Program-made: the position numbers and the translations under genes
Notes under the pieces: model-generated
What the model was told of the DNA's origin: nothing
What the model saw: the letters and a program-made list of their open reading frames with translations, nothing else
The model's database searches: none
Shown here: piece by piece, positions 43,738 through 52,507 of the stretch
Layout of the letters: each line of letters starts with the position of its first letter
Position numbering within the stretch: position 1 is the stretch's first letter
NCBI RefSeq assembly: GCF_020616555.1
Contig: NZ_CP085173.1
Span: 248,001-312,000 of the forward strand
Length of the DNA stretch: 64,000 bases
Reading direction: 5' to 3'
DNA from: Streptomyces longhuiensis
GTDB taxonomy: Bacteria; Actinomycetota; Actinomycetes; Streptomycetales; Streptomycetaceae

Positions 43738-43822
43738 GCCCCTTCGTCTGAACGAAGACTGCCGACGAGACCCTCAACAAAGTCGCCACCCACTGCCGAC
43801 GAATCTCTGACTCAGATGACTG
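43660..43822 (+). pseudogene. IS630-family transposase C-terminus with nonsense codon
   Basis: Plus strand, read in one frame: RRIRSWLADWNEHPRPFV, then TGA where Trp is expected, then TKTADETLNKVATHCRRISD and a stop at 43822. This is the typical end of IS630 transposases (IRTWLATWNDDPRPFVWTKT). Everything upstream is lost. Confidence 0.7.
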
Positions 43823-43979
43823 ACTCCCCGCGGGGAGGGCCCCTGGGGTGTTTCCTTCCTCCGGGCGCCTCGACAGCCTTCGGCGAGCCCACGTCTTCTT
43901 CGACAGCTCAGCCACAGACCTCCCCGCCCTCCCCATCTGGCTTGGCTCGGTGTCGCTCACGCTCTCCTCGCCGACCGGC

Positions 43980-44130
43980 GAGTCAGCGGAACGCCGCCGC
44001 CTCGTCGGAACGGCCACGGCGATGCAGCGACACGATGAGCTGGGCGTGCACGTTCTGCTGCAGTGCATGATGCACGGTCAGATCACCGATGAGTTCGGCA
44101 TGCCGCAGCAAGAGACACGCGCTGGTCCGC
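43980..44130 (-). pseudogene. Possible BTAD (SARP-type regulator) scrap
   Basis: Minus strand LLRHAELIGDLTVHHALQQN, VHAQLIVSLHRRGRSDEAAA resembles the helix pair of bacterial transcriptional activator domains (ELIADLRALV, LRERLWAQLMLALYRAGRQAEAL). The frame stops right after. A plus-strand frame at 44162 with several Cys is not recognised. Confidence 0.3.
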
Positions 44131-44317
44131 TGTTCCAGCGCACCGCGCCGCACCCGTCGAGGTGCCGTACCTCGGATGCCAGGACCGGGCCCGCCCGCCC
44201 GTGCGGAACCGATGCGCCAAGGAGATCCTCGGGCGCTGGCACTGCACAAAGGCGCGCTGCTCGATGCCGCCTGACCGGTGCACTACGCAGCGTGACGCGC
44301 GTCCTGAACAACCAACT

Positions 44318-44650
44318 TCACTGACCGTGACAGGCTCTGTATGAGCATGTGTTCGCCCACAGGTTAGGGGCGATGACGATGCTGTCGTAGCCGGGGAGGG
44401 TTTTGGGTGTCAGCGGGGCGGCGCCCTCTAGCTCTGCGTGGATCAGGGGGTTGGTCAGCGGAGCTCGCTTCGAGTAGCTGGTAATACAGAACTCCACGGC
44501 GCCGGTCCGCAGTCGTTTGACGACATCGTAGGTGAGTTCACCCTGTTCCAGGTGGCCTTCCAGGGTCTGATAGGACCAGCCCCACACGCGCGATTCCGAC
44601 CCGCCACAGCCGCACGTCTCATCGATCACGGAGGTCACTCGTACGCCCAT
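44318..44650 (-). pseudogene. DUF1990-family protein fragment
   Basis: Minus strand: VTSVIDETCGCGGSESRVWG, WSYQTLEGHLEQGELTYDVV, AVEFCITSYSKRAPLTNPLI match the C-terminal part of DUF1990 proteins. The family-typical N-terminus is missing and the tail after LIHAEL diverges. Probably a remnant. Confidence 0.55.
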
Positions 44651-45285
44651 GTCGAAGCGGAGCCCGGCGCGCGATGGCCAACCTCAGCTCCGCAGACCGC
44701 CGCCGGCGCCATCCAGGAACGGCGAGCTTGATCGGAGGCTGCGGCCATGAGCGCGAGCTGCTGCAGGCGGGCGGCGACGAGGGCGGCCAGGGAGTGAGGG
44801 TGCGCTGCTGAGGTGGCGGATAGGGACGCCCCACAAGAGCCTCCCGGATGCATTCGCGGCTCACTCCGCCCTGCGGGACGCGGCCGACGAGTGGGGCCTG
44901 GTCGGCGAGGGTGGTGCCCGTGGCCAACGCCGCGTGGACTTCTGGGTGGTGTCGGGCGACCGGCAACAACGTTTCTCACCCCGGGCGGCCGTCTTTGTGT
45001 CGCTCCCTCCCCTGTCTTCGCGCGTGTCCTGGGCGGAGGGAGGGAGGGAGGGGGCCCGGCTGGGAGGACCGCGTGGAGTACATCGTGAACATCGATGATG
45101 CACGCGAGGAGCAGATCGCGGCGGCGCGAGCACTACTGATCGCGGACGGCGCGCTCTGAAATCACATCGACTGGGCGACCCGTGGAGACAGTAGAGACAG
45201 TTGGAGACCCCCAGTCCGATCTGGCGCCGCCGTGGGCTTTGACGGCGCCCGGGCCCGGGCGCCGTGAAAGCCGATCAGGCGGGGA
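44651..45285. other. Mostly noncoding, small fragments only
   Basis: Minus frame 44850-44969 (RHHPEVHAALATGTTLADQA) and a plus frame at 45074-45159 (YIVNIDDAREEQIAAARALL, like the end of a small antitoxin) are the only protein-like pieces. No complete gene. Confidence 0.35.
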
Positions 45286-45648
45286 TCACATCGTGGCGCC
45301 CGCCATCGCGCGGCACATCTCCGCGCTGCGGCGACACGCCTCGGCACAGCGCATCATCTGCTGATCGTCCGGCATTGACATACATGCCTCGGCGCACATG
45401 TCGCACGCCTTGGCGCACATCGCGCACATCTCGGGCGACATCGGCGAGCGGCGCATCATCATGTCCGCGCACATGCGGGTCATCTCGGAGCAGTCAATGA
45501 GCGCGCGCATGATCTGCATCTGGGGCTGGCCGCCCACCTGCATGCAGGAGCTCATGGTCTCCTCGCAGATGCTGTGGCACGACATGCACGCTGCGACGCA
45601 GTCCTGCATCTCCTTGCTCATCGCGGTCATGGATCCGGCCTGGGTCAT
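45286..45648 (-). CDS. Four-helix-bundle copper-storage-type protein (Csp/DUF326-like)
   Basis: 120 residues from ATG 45648, with AGGAGG 5 bases upstream. It has 15 Cys, mostly spaced CxxxC or CxxxxxxC along helices (CVAACMSCHSICEETMSSC, CADMMMRR, MCAMCAKACDMCAEACMSMP), and an unusual number of Met. This is the pattern of Csp1-3 copper-storage bundles, which hold many Cu(I) ions inside a four-helix tube. No twin-arginine signal, so cytosolic like Csp3. Alone on its strand. Role in copper detoxification is inferred from family. Confidence 0.85.
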   Translation of the reverse strand: MTQAGSMTAMSKEMQDCVAACMSCHSICEETMSSCMQVGGQPQMQIMRALIDCSEMTRMCADMMMRRSPMSPEMCAMCAKACDMCAEACMSMPDDQQMMRCAEACRRSAEMCRAMAGATM

Positions 45649-45796
45649 GGCTCCTCCTGGGGGTGAGGGGGCCCGGGGCGGACCCCTTACCCCTGTCTTA
45701 CGCCTGCCCGTGCTCTCCCGCCATGGAACGGATGGACGGATTCCGCAACCTTTGCGCTGAAAGCATACGGTCCCCGGCATTTCACCAGGGGGCACG

Positions 45797-45995
45797 TCAG
45801 GGGTCCATCGGAGTTGTCGTCCCACGGCTTCCGGCCACGCCCCCGAAGTGGGCACCGTCAACGATCTCCTCGTCCGCAGCCTCGGGGCGCAAACGCGAGC
45901 ACGAGACGTTGTCAGGTTCGAGGAGTTCCACCGGCCCGAAGAGGCGGACAAGGCCTACGCGGCTACACAAGGGCATCGGCGCCGCACCCTGACCG
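45797..45995 (-). pseudogene. SAM-dependent methyltransferase (Methyltransf_19-like) tail
   Basis: Minus strand YWNGQGAAPMPLCSRVGLVR, LFGPVELLEPDNVSCSRLRP, then HFGGVAG resembles the last 60 residues of the actinobacterial S-adenosylmethionine methyltransferase family (LRSRAEIARFFDGLELVEPG, WRPD, WGGVARK). The rest of the gene is replaced by phosphatase remnants upstream. Confidence 0.45.
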
Positions 45996-46330
45996 TTCCA
46001 GTACTCCACGACTGCGGTCCCCCACCGTGGACACGCCGTCGGACATCAGCAGCAGCGTCTCATCGCGATCCAGTTCAATACACGCCACGCGAACGTTCTC
46101 GGCGGCGGCGAGGTCGAACAAAGGGAGAGGAAGCGACACTGCCTCTTTCAACAGGCGCCCCGACGGCTTATGGCAAGGGGCGTCAGGTGGCCGCAGTTGA
46201 CCAACTGGACGGCGGCGCGGCCGTCGGCCGGGAGTTGACCAGTGCGGCCGTGGTGAACCGCTCCGCCTCGTCATCGCCCAGAGCGCGCACGTGAGGGAGG
46301 GCCAGCCCACTGAGCAGGCGGCTGAGGCGT
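45996..46330 (-). pseudogene. PP2C (SpoIIE-type) phosphatase remnant
   Basis: Minus strand: LTCALGDDEAERFTTAALVN in one frame, then SLPLPLFDLAAAENVRVACI and ELDRDETLLLMSDGVSTVGD in another. LLLMSDGV corresponds to the YTDGV metal-binding motif. Frame changes and lack of the N-terminal phosphatase half mark it as dead. 46331-46588 has no recognisable gene. Confidence 0.55.
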
Positions 46331-46588
46331 CCGGAGGGCCAGGTCGGCCGCCGAAGCCGATGGCACCGCCAGGGCGGCGAGCGCACGGGGGTCTCGGAGG
46401 TTCGACTGTGACGCGTCCGCCCACGCGCCGGCCAGTCACCGCCCCGGGGAGCGGCAGCAACGGGGCGGCCGGCGGAGGGCCTCTGCCGAAGGCGGCGCCC
46501 ATACAAGCGCCCGGCGGCTGCACTGCCCGGAGATGGTCGCCAGGACGGCGATCGGCGGCGCCTTGAATAACTGATCGTTGCAGAATCA

Positions 46589-46800
46589 TCATCGGAGGCG
46601 TCGGAGGCAGATGATGCTGCAGGCGAGTTCGAGTAGGCCCTGATGGAGCTCAGCTCGGCCTTCGCAGCGGATTCGGAGTCGCTTGAACTGATGCAGCCAG
46701 GCGAAGGCACACTCGACCACCCAGCGCACCTTGCCGAGACCGGAGCCGTGTGCGACACCGCGATGGGCGACTATCGACATGATGCCGCGTATCCAGAGCA
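46589..46800 (-). pseudogene. IS5-family transposase C-terminus
   Basis: Minus strand: VAHGSGLGKVRWVVECAFAW, LHQFKRLRIRCEGRAELHQG, LLELACSIICLRRLR. The RWVVE-AFAWLHQFKRL block with the catalytic Glu is diagnostic for IS5-group transposases. Upstream sequence is lost. Confidence 0.8.
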
Positions 46801-46827
46801 GGCGGCAGTACTTGTCGAAGCACCACG

Positions 46828-46953
46828 TTCACCCCCTGGGCCGGCGGCCCCGAAATCCACACCGCCCTGCCCAACCCCATCCAGCCGTGGAAGATCGAAA
46901 TCCTCGACGGCATTCTGTGGGACGACGGCAAATCCCTCGACGGCCGGAGGTGA
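46828..46953 (+). pseudogene. C-terminal scrap of an unknown gene
   Basis: Frame ending at TGA 46951-46953 encodes FTPWAGGPEIHTALPNPIQP and WKIEILDGILWDDGKSLDGR. Good codon bias and protein-like text, but no start and no recognised family. Confidence 0.3.
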
Positions 46954-47140
46954 TGGCCTGGGCGGCCGACGCGGCCGCTGCCGCACGAGGCTGTCCATCT
47001 CTCCACGTCGTCGAACCGTACCCTCGGCTATGCCGCCCAACTTCTGCTCTGCGGCCAGGACCAGGGCTCTCGACAGCTGCGCCAGCGCTAGTGATGTGGA
47101 TCACGGGAACTCGCGGGTGTGAAACGACAGGTATTGCATT

Positions 47141-47830
47141 GTGAGCACTGATATCCGCACCCGGGTGCGGGCCGGGGAGCCGAGCGCGTTTGTCGAGCTG
47201 TATGACACGTACGCCCGCGCGGTCTACAACCACGCCTTCCGCCTGGCTCCCGACTGGCATACGGCCGAGGACGTGATGGCCGAGACCTTCGCGGAAGCCT
47301 GGCGACTGCGTGGCCAGATCGACGCCGAGGGTGGCTCCCTGCGGCCCTGGCTGCTGGGCGTGGCGACCAACGTCTCCCGCTCCCATTACCGCAGCAACAG
47401 GCGCTACCGAGCCGCTGCAGAGGCTGCTGCGCGAGCCGAAATGACCCTGCCTGACCACGCGAACATGGTCGCAGGGCAGCTCGACGACCAGCGGCGCATC
47501 GCTGCTGCCCTGCGCGCCCTTGCTGCACTGCGCCGGCCGGAGCGTGAGGTTCTGGCTCTTTGCCTGTGGGAGGGGCTGGAGTACACGGCGGCGGCCGAGG
47601 CGCTCGGCATCGCTGTCGGGACGGTCCGCTCACGTCTCTCGCGTGCCCGTGCCAAGCTGCGCAAACACACCGAAGCCGAACTCCGCGGGACACGCACGAA
47701 GTCGGCGCCATGTGCCGATGAGCACGCGGAAGAACTCGCACAAGAAATGCGGGAACTCGGCCGGGCAGGGCGACAGAGAAGAGATGAGCGTAACCACGCT
47801 ATCCGGCCCGTATCGGAGGGAAATCGATGA
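47141..47830 (+). CDS. ECF-type RNA polymerase sigma factor
   Basis: 229 residues from GTG 47141. Region 2: AFVELYDTYARAVYNHAFRL, DWHTAEDVMAETFAEAWRLR; then LRPWLLGVATNVSRSHYRSN; region 4: LRRPEREVLALCLWEGLEYT, VGTVRSRLSRARAKLRKHTE. Its stop overlaps the start of the CU044_5270 gene (ATGA), the standard layout for this sigma group with a membrane anti-sigma-like partner. Likely self-regulated; a promoter would lie in 46954-47140. The C-terminus (last 45 residues) is charged and variable. Confidence 0.92.
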   Translation: MSTDIRTRVRAGEPSAFVELYDTYARAVYNHAFRLAPDWHTAEDVMAETFAEAWRLRGQIDAEGGSLRPWLLGVATNVSRSHYRSNRRYRAAAEAAARAEMTLPDHANMVAGQLDDQRRIAAALRALAALRRPEREVLALCLWEGLEYTAAAEALGIAVGTVRSRLSRARAKLRKHTEAELRGTRTKSAPCADEHAEELAQEMRELGRAGRQRRDERNHAIRPVSEGNR

Positions 47831-48912
47831 AAGCGACTCGGCAGAATCCGGCTGAGTGGGAGGAGAGCGCGTCTCTCCTTCCGCAGCCCGAGCGTGATCT
47901 CCCTGCGGGCCGTAACCAGTTCCACAAGGAGCGTCTGATGGCCCGCATTCAGCAAGACGAAAGCACCACCGCGGTTTCCCCCGCCCGCCCGAAGATCCGT
48001 AAGGCTCGGTTGCTGCGCCCCGCGTTCACGCTGCCCGCGATGGCACTGACCTTGGCTGGAGCGGTGGCTGTCGGTTCGGTGCTGATCGATGGTGACGGAG
48101 GATCGGCCGGCGTTGCCACTGGGCCGGCGCTGACCACTTCACTTGGTTCGTCGACCACCGAGGGGGTGCCACAGCTGCTCGACCAGATCTCGCTGGCGGC
48201 CGCGGAGAGCACCCACCCGGTCGTCAAGCCGGGCCAGTACGTCTACATCGCGTCCAAGACGGCCAACACCTTCGTGAAGACCGTGGACGGCAAGAGTGCC
48301 CTTGCCAGCCACATACTGCACCAGCGTCAGATCTGGGAGTCCCCGGACGGAACCAAGGGATGGCTTGTCGACCCGGCCGTCAACAGTAGCCCCGAGGGCG
48401 AGACGCTGAGCCTGCCCGACGAACAAGGGAACACCCCGAAGGCTCACCTGGGAAGCCCGTCCTACGACTACCTGTCCAAGCTCACCACGGACCCCGACGC
48501 GCTGCTGGCCAAGATCTACAAGGAGACCAAGGGGCAGGGGAACTCCCCTGACCAGCAGGCGTTCGCCACGATCGGGGACCTGGTCGTGGAGAGCTATGCG
48601 CCCGCGGAGCTCAACTCGGCTCTGTTCAAGGCGGCGGCGAAGATCCCTGGCGTGGTCGTGGTCAACGATGCGCGGGATGCAATCGGCCGGCGCGGGGTTG
48701 CGGTGGCACGGCTGGATGAGACCAGCGGGGCACGCGAGGAATGGATCTTCGACAAGAAGAGCCATGCATTCCTCGGTGTGCGCACCGTGCAGGTGAAGAA
48801 GGTCACCGAGTACGGCGTCGTGATGAAGCCCGGTACCGTCCGCTTCACCAGCGCCATCACCCAGCGCGCGATCGTTGACGGCATGAAGCAGACCCCGGCG
48901 CACAACGGCTGA
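47827..48912 (+). CDS. CU044_5270-family membrane protein, probable anti-sigma partner
   Basis: 361 residues. Cytoplasmic N-terminus of about 70 residues (EWEESASLLPQPERDLPAGR), one membrane helix at about 66-88 (ALTLAGAVAVGSVLI), then a large extracytoplasmic domain (QYVYIASKTANTFVKTVDGK, REEWIFDKKSHAFLGVRTVQ). This matches CU044_5270 proteins, always encoded after an ECF sigma gene. It probably holds the sigma factor at the membrane until an external signal arrives. Coupled to the sigma gene by an ATGA overlap and followed by a strong hairpin. Confidence 0.85.
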   Translation: MKATRQNPAEWEESASLLPQPERDLPAGRNQFHKERLMARIQQDESTTAVSPARPKIRKARLLRPAFTLPAMALTLAGAVAVGSVLIDGDGGSAGVATGPALTTSLGSSTTEGVPQLLDQISLAAAESTHPVVKPGQYVYIASKTANTFVKTVDGKSALASHILHQRQIWESPDGTKGWLVDPAVNSSPEGETLSLPDEQGNTPKAHLGSPSYDYLSKLTTDPDALLAKIYKETKGQGNSPDQQAFATIGDLVVESYAPAELNSALFKAAAKIPGVVVVNDARDAIGRRGVAVARLDETSGAREEWIFDKKSHAFLGVRTVQVKKVTEYGVVMKPGTVRFTSAITQRAIVDGMKQTPAHNG

Positions 48913-48942
48913 CGTTCCGCACGGCTGAGGCTCGTTGCTGTG

Positions 48943-48984
48943 CACGCCTTTCGTTGCTGCCTCGAGGCAGCAACGAAAGGCGTG
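48943..48984 (+). terminator. 19-bp hairpin terminator of the sigma operon
   Basis: Perfect arms 48943-48961 and 48966-48984 (core CCTTTCGTTGCTGCC), TCGA loop, 31 bases after the stop. It also lies beyond the stop of the convergent flavoprotein gene (49200). Confidence 0.85.
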
Positions 48985-49199
48985 TTCGGGCGAGGATGAC
49001 GGCGGCGCGTCCGCGTCCGCGCAAGCGGACAGGCAGACGGTGGCCGCCAGGGCCGTCGCAGGACACAGCCGCGAATGTCTCGTCGGGCTGTCCATCAGGG
49101 CGCATGGTCTGGATCGGCCTGTAGCTGCACGGGCAGGTGCAGGCTCGGTCGATGCGCCGGCGGGGTCCGGGACCGTCCCGCACCCCGCCGGGAGCATGC

Positions 49200-50645
49200 T
49201 CAGCCGCGGTGGGTCTCCAGCAGCCGCAGCCAGACTTCGCCGAGGGTGGGGAAGGCGGGGACGGCGTGCCAGAGCCGGTCGATGGGGACTTCGCCGGCCA
49301 CTGCGATGGTGGCCGAGTGCACCAGTTCCCCGACGCCGGGGCCGGCGAAGGTGACGCCCACGACGGTGTTGCGGTCGGTGTCGATGAGCATGCGGGCTTG
49401 GCCGCGGTAGTCCTCGCCGTACTGGTGGGCGCCGGCGACGTGGGCGAGGTCGTAGTCGACGATTTTGATGCTGCGCCCGCTGTGCTCGGCCTCGCGGCTG
49501 GTCAGGCCGACGGAGGCGATCTCGGGGGTGGTGAAGACGACCTGGGGGACGGCCGTGTGATCGGCGGTGGCGGCATGCGCGCCCCAGGGGGCGTCGTCGA
49601 TGGGCTCTCCCTTGGCGCGGGCGCCGATGACCGCGCCCGCGATCCGGGCCTGGTACTTGCCCTGATGCGTCATCAGGGCGCGGCGGTTGACGTCGCCGAC
49701 GGCGTAGAGCCAGCCGCCGTCGACGTCCGTGACCCGGAAGGTGTCGTCGACGGTCAGCCAGCCGCCGGGGGTGAGACCGACGCTCTCCAGCCCGACATCG
49801 CGGGTCTGCGGGGCGCGGCCGGTCGCCAGCAGGATCTCGTCCGCGGCCAGTTGTCCGCCGTCGGACAGCGTGATCCGTACCTCGCCGTCCTCGCGGGCCA
49901 TGGAGGTGACGCTGGTGTTGAAGCGGATGTCGACGCCTGCTTCGCGCAGTCCGTCAGTGACCAGTTCACCGGCGAACGGTTCCATTCGCTCGAGGAGTCC
50001 GTTCTCCAGGACGAGCATGGTGACCTGGGAGCCGAGGGCTTGCCAGGCGGTGGCCATCTCGACGGCGACCACACCGCCGCCGACGACGGCGAGGCGTCCG
50101 GGTACCTTGTCGGCGCTGGTGGCCTCGCGGCTGGTCCAAGGGCGCACGGCGTCGAATCCGGGGATGGGGGGCAGGGCGGCGCGGGTGCCGGTGGAGACGG
50201 CGACGGCGTGCCGGGCGGTCAGGGCGATGGTGTCGCCCTCAGGGGTCTGCACGGCCACCTGCTTGGGGCCGGTGAGGCGGCCGTGGCCGCGGATGAGGTC
50301 GACAGAGACCGAGTCCAGCCAGTCGACCTGGTCCTCGTCCTTCCAGTACGAGGACATCTTGTCGCGGTGCGCGAGGACCGCCTCGACGTCCAGCGGCCCG
50401 GCCGCCGCCTGACCCAGCCCGGGCACGCGGCGCGCGTCGGCGCGCGCCACCACCGGCCGCAGCAGCGCCTTACTGGGGTCGCAGGCCCAGAACGAGCACT
50501 CACCGCCGAGCAGTTCACGCTCCACGATCACGGTGCTGAGCCCGGCGGCGCGGGCGCGTTCGGCCACGTTCTCACCGACCGGCCCTGCGCCGATGACGAT
50601 GACGTCATAGGTGCGGGTGGTCTCGTTCATCACTGCTGCGTTCAT
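49200..50645 (-). CDS. FAD-dependent pyridine nucleotide-disulfide oxidoreductase
   Basis: 481 residues from ATG 50645 (50630 and 50678 are alternatives; none has a good ribosome-binding site). FAD motif YDVIVIGAGPVGENVAERAR, redox disulfide in GGECSFWACDPSKALLRP (C-x4-C), NAD motif RLAVVGGGVVAVEMATAWQA, second FAD motif GWLYAVGDVNRRALMTHQGK, dimer domain VVFTTPEIASVGLTSREAEH. Close to the Mtb LpdA/mercuric-reductase-like group, but the C-terminal His-x4-Glu acid-base pair of lipoamide dehydrogenases is not evident (ends HAVPAFPTLGEVWLRLLE), so the natural substrate may be a quinone or another disulfide. Adjacent VOC gene is upstream on the same strand. Confidence 0.88.
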   Translation of the reverse strand: MNAAVMNETTRTYDVIVIGAGPVGENVAERARAAGLSTVIVERELLGGECSFWACDPSKALLRPVVARADARRVPGLGQAAAGPLDVEAVLAHRDKMSSYWKDEDQVDWLDSVSVDLIRGHGRLTGPKQVAVQTPEGDTIALTARHAVAVSTGTRAALPPIPGFDAVRPWTSREATSADKVPGRLAVVGGGVVAVEMATAWQALGSQVTMLVLENGLLERMEPFAGELVTDGLREAGVDIRFNTSVTSMAREDGEVRITLSDGGQLAADEILLATGRAPQTRDVGLESVGLTPGGWLTVDDTFRVTDVDGGWLYAVGDVNRRALMTHQGKYQARIAGAVIGARAKGEPIDDAPWGAHAATADHTAVPQVVFTTPEIASVGLTSREAEHSGRSIKIVDYDLAHVAGAHQYGEDYRGQARMLIDTDRNTVVGVTFAGPGVGELVHSATIAVAGEVPIDRLWHAVPAFPTLGEVWLRLLETHRG

Positions 50646-50912
50646 CACTGTTTCGATCCTCACTGCTTCGTTCCTCATTGCTTTTGTGACTCGGTCGGAC
50701 ACGGGATGGGACGGCCCGGCGGCAAAGCTGCCCGGCGGCCGCTCGGCCCGTGGCAGCCGGACCGCCGGGCGGCGGAGAGCACCCTTGCGCTCGCCCGGCG
50801 GCACGGTGCCGGCCTTTCGGCCCGGCCCGCGAGAGGTACTGGGCCGGACGGGCGCGGGCTGCCATCCGGGCCGGACACGGCCCGTGCAGCCCTTGGACGG
50901 CGGCTTGGGGTG

Positions 50913-51383
50913 TCAGCGGCCGGGAAGGCGCTGTGTGACCTCCTGGAGCACCCAGCCGTTGCCGTCGGGGTCGCTGAAGGTGAGGAAGGAGCCGTAGGAG
51001 GCGCGCTCGGGGTGCAGGCCGGCCAGCCGCTCCTGGCCGGGGCTGCGGTGGGTGACGTCCCCGCCCTCGTGGCCGTGGAAGAGGCCGCCTGCGTCATGGA
51101 AGATCTCGCTGACCTCGATGCCGCGACCGGTGAGCTCCGCGCGGGCCTCCTCGATGTCGGAGACGATGAGGTACAGGCCCTGGAACGAGCCGGGTGCGAT
51201 GGGGGTCATCCCCTCGCCGAAGGTGATCGAGCACTCGGAGCCGGGCGGCGTGAAGTGCACAACCCGGACGTCCTCGTTGGCCGTGTAGTCGACGTCCAGG
51301 CGGAATCCGACCTTCTCGTAGAAGGCCTTGGCCCGGTCGATGTCGGAGACGGGCAGCACGATCATTTCAAGCTTCAGATGCAT
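50913..51383 (-). CDS. VOC (glyoxalase/bleomycin-resistance fold) protein
   Basis: 156 residues from ATG 51383. Pattern LEMIVLPVSDIDRAKAFYEK, GFRLDVDYTANEDVRVVHFT, GLYLIVSDIEEARAELTGRG, then TFSDPDGNGWVLQEVTQRLP, the two beta-alpha-beta-beta-beta modules of a VOC protein. Used by glyoxalases, dioxygenases and drug-binding proteins. The divergent promoter carries three phased copies of the tetR-module operator, so it was probably controlled by the (now broken) tetR at 51614. A degenerate VOC copy lies at 54285. Confidence 0.85.
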   Translation of the reverse strand: MHLKLEMIVLPVSDIDRAKAFYEKVGFRLDVDYTANEDVRVVHFTPPGSECSITFGEGMTPIAPGSFQGLYLIVSDIEEARAELTGRGIEVSEIFHDAGGLFHGHEGGDVTHRSPGQERLAGLHPERASYGSFLTFSDPDGNGWVLQEVTQRLPGR

Positions 51384-51540
51384 GGGGATGTCCTTGTTCC
51401 TTGGCGTCGGTGAATCCGCATCCAATGCGTCACCGGTTCAACAGGTAGTGATCGCAGCCGGGGCGCCTCAGTGCCCCCGGCTGCTGCGGCGGACGGCGAT
51501 GACGGCCGGAGGGGGCGGCTCGTCCACCGCGGCCCAATCT

Positions 51541-51595
51541 AAACCAATAGTCCGTTTTGCCGGATCACTGATCCGAATATATGGACCACTGATCC
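51541..51595. promoter_or_regulatory. Operator array, module 1 (VOC / broken tetR)
   Basis: Three 13-bp sites at exact 21-bp steps: AAACCAATAGTCC (51541, weak), GGATCACTGATCC (51562-51574, perfect dyad) and GGACCACTGATCC (51583-51595). Same array as at 53127-53181. Confidence 0.65.
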
Positions 51596-51611
51596 GAATA
51601 GTCAAGGGGGG

Positions 51612-51900
51612 GGCGATGTCGGGCTCGCGACGCTGCTGCGGCACTTCCCGACGCGCGAGGCGTGCTCGATGCCCTGCTCCACGCGAACTGACGGCAAAGG
51701 CAGGCGAGTTCGAGACGTCGAGCTCGCCCGAAGGTGCTCTCCTCTCGTGGATGCGCGACTGCGTCGTGCGGGCAAACGGACAACCGAGTGCCGGGGCGTG
51801 ACCGTACTGACGGCAGCCGCCATCGAGGACACCGAATCCGCACTCCGCGCTTCGTACGTCACCCTGTGCGCAGCCGGTGCGCGGCGCCGTCGCCCGGCCC
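51612..51900 (+). pseudogene. 5'-deleted and frameshifted tetR (third paralogue)
   Basis: Sequence from GATGTCGG at about 51614 is homologous to the intact tetR genes at 52508 and 56585: VGLATLLRHFPTREA, then, in other frames, ELARR-x-SSPEG, LTAAAIEDTESALRASYVTL, CAAGAR. The first 35 or so codons, including most of the HTH, are missing; the operator region is joined directly to codon about 36. Several frameshifts follow. It cannot bind DNA. Confidence 0.8.
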
Positions 51901-52507
51901 ATGCCGAGGCTGCGGCGCCCGTTCGATCGCCTGCGCCTTGCTCGGCTGCCCGTACCGTGCCGACGCGTCCAGCCGGCCCACCGGCACCCGCGACAAATTC
52001 ACCCGCCCGGTCCGAACGCGGAGATCTCCTCCACCTGCCCCAGCGCACGGGCATCGCCGTGTCCGTCGGCTTGTGCGGGTACCGGGATTAAAGGGCGACC
52101 GGAAGTGGTCACGGGAATTCCCGACCACTTCCGGTACGGGCGGGAGTGGGCGCGGGCCCACACCGAGGGGCCGGCAGCCCTTATCGACTCAGGCTGCGAT
52201 GCCCTGCCGACGCCCGCGCTGCGGGACGGAGGGCGAGCCCCACCGCGCACGGCTCGGCACTCGCTGCACCAGCGCCGAACCGGCTCGACGAACTGCTGGA
52301 TGACGGCACCGCCCACATCCGCCGCGGACAAGGTGCCCGGGCCTCGACTGTTCCGTGCGCGCCGCCTTCGTCGGCCGCTTCGTGCCGCTCGCGGTCCGCT
52401 CCGGGGGAGCGAACGGCTCGATGCCGGTGACCGTGATCGCCTTGTCGGCGTCGGTCCGCTGTGGCCGGGCGCGCGGCCGGGTTCGCCGGTCCGCGTGCGC
52501 GACGATT
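51901..52507. other. Spacer with inverted-repeat tail shared with 57.2 kb
   Basis: No confident gene. Bases about 52370-52507 match, in inverted orientation, the 140 bases after the second tetR (57185-57325), so this tail belongs to the duplicated unit. A large dyad is at 52098-52135. Confidence 0.5.
52098..52135. repeat. 38-bp near-perfect dyad
   Basis: ACCGGAAGTGGT + CA + CGGGAA followed by TTCCCG + ACCACTTCCGGT: a palindrome interrupted only by a two-base bulge. It could fold as a long hairpin (terminator) or act as an operator. No gene ends immediately next to it. Confidence 0.6.

Noticed and set aside
49137..51413. 758-codon plus-strand frame over the flavoprotein and VOC genes
   Set aside because: Low-complexity Gly/Ala/Val text typical of antisense GC-rich shadow; no start signal.
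51541..51600. Reading the 21-bp repeats as a transposon end
   Set aside because: The same repeats occur only in the divergent promoters of the tetR modules and each contains a dyad, which fits operators better.
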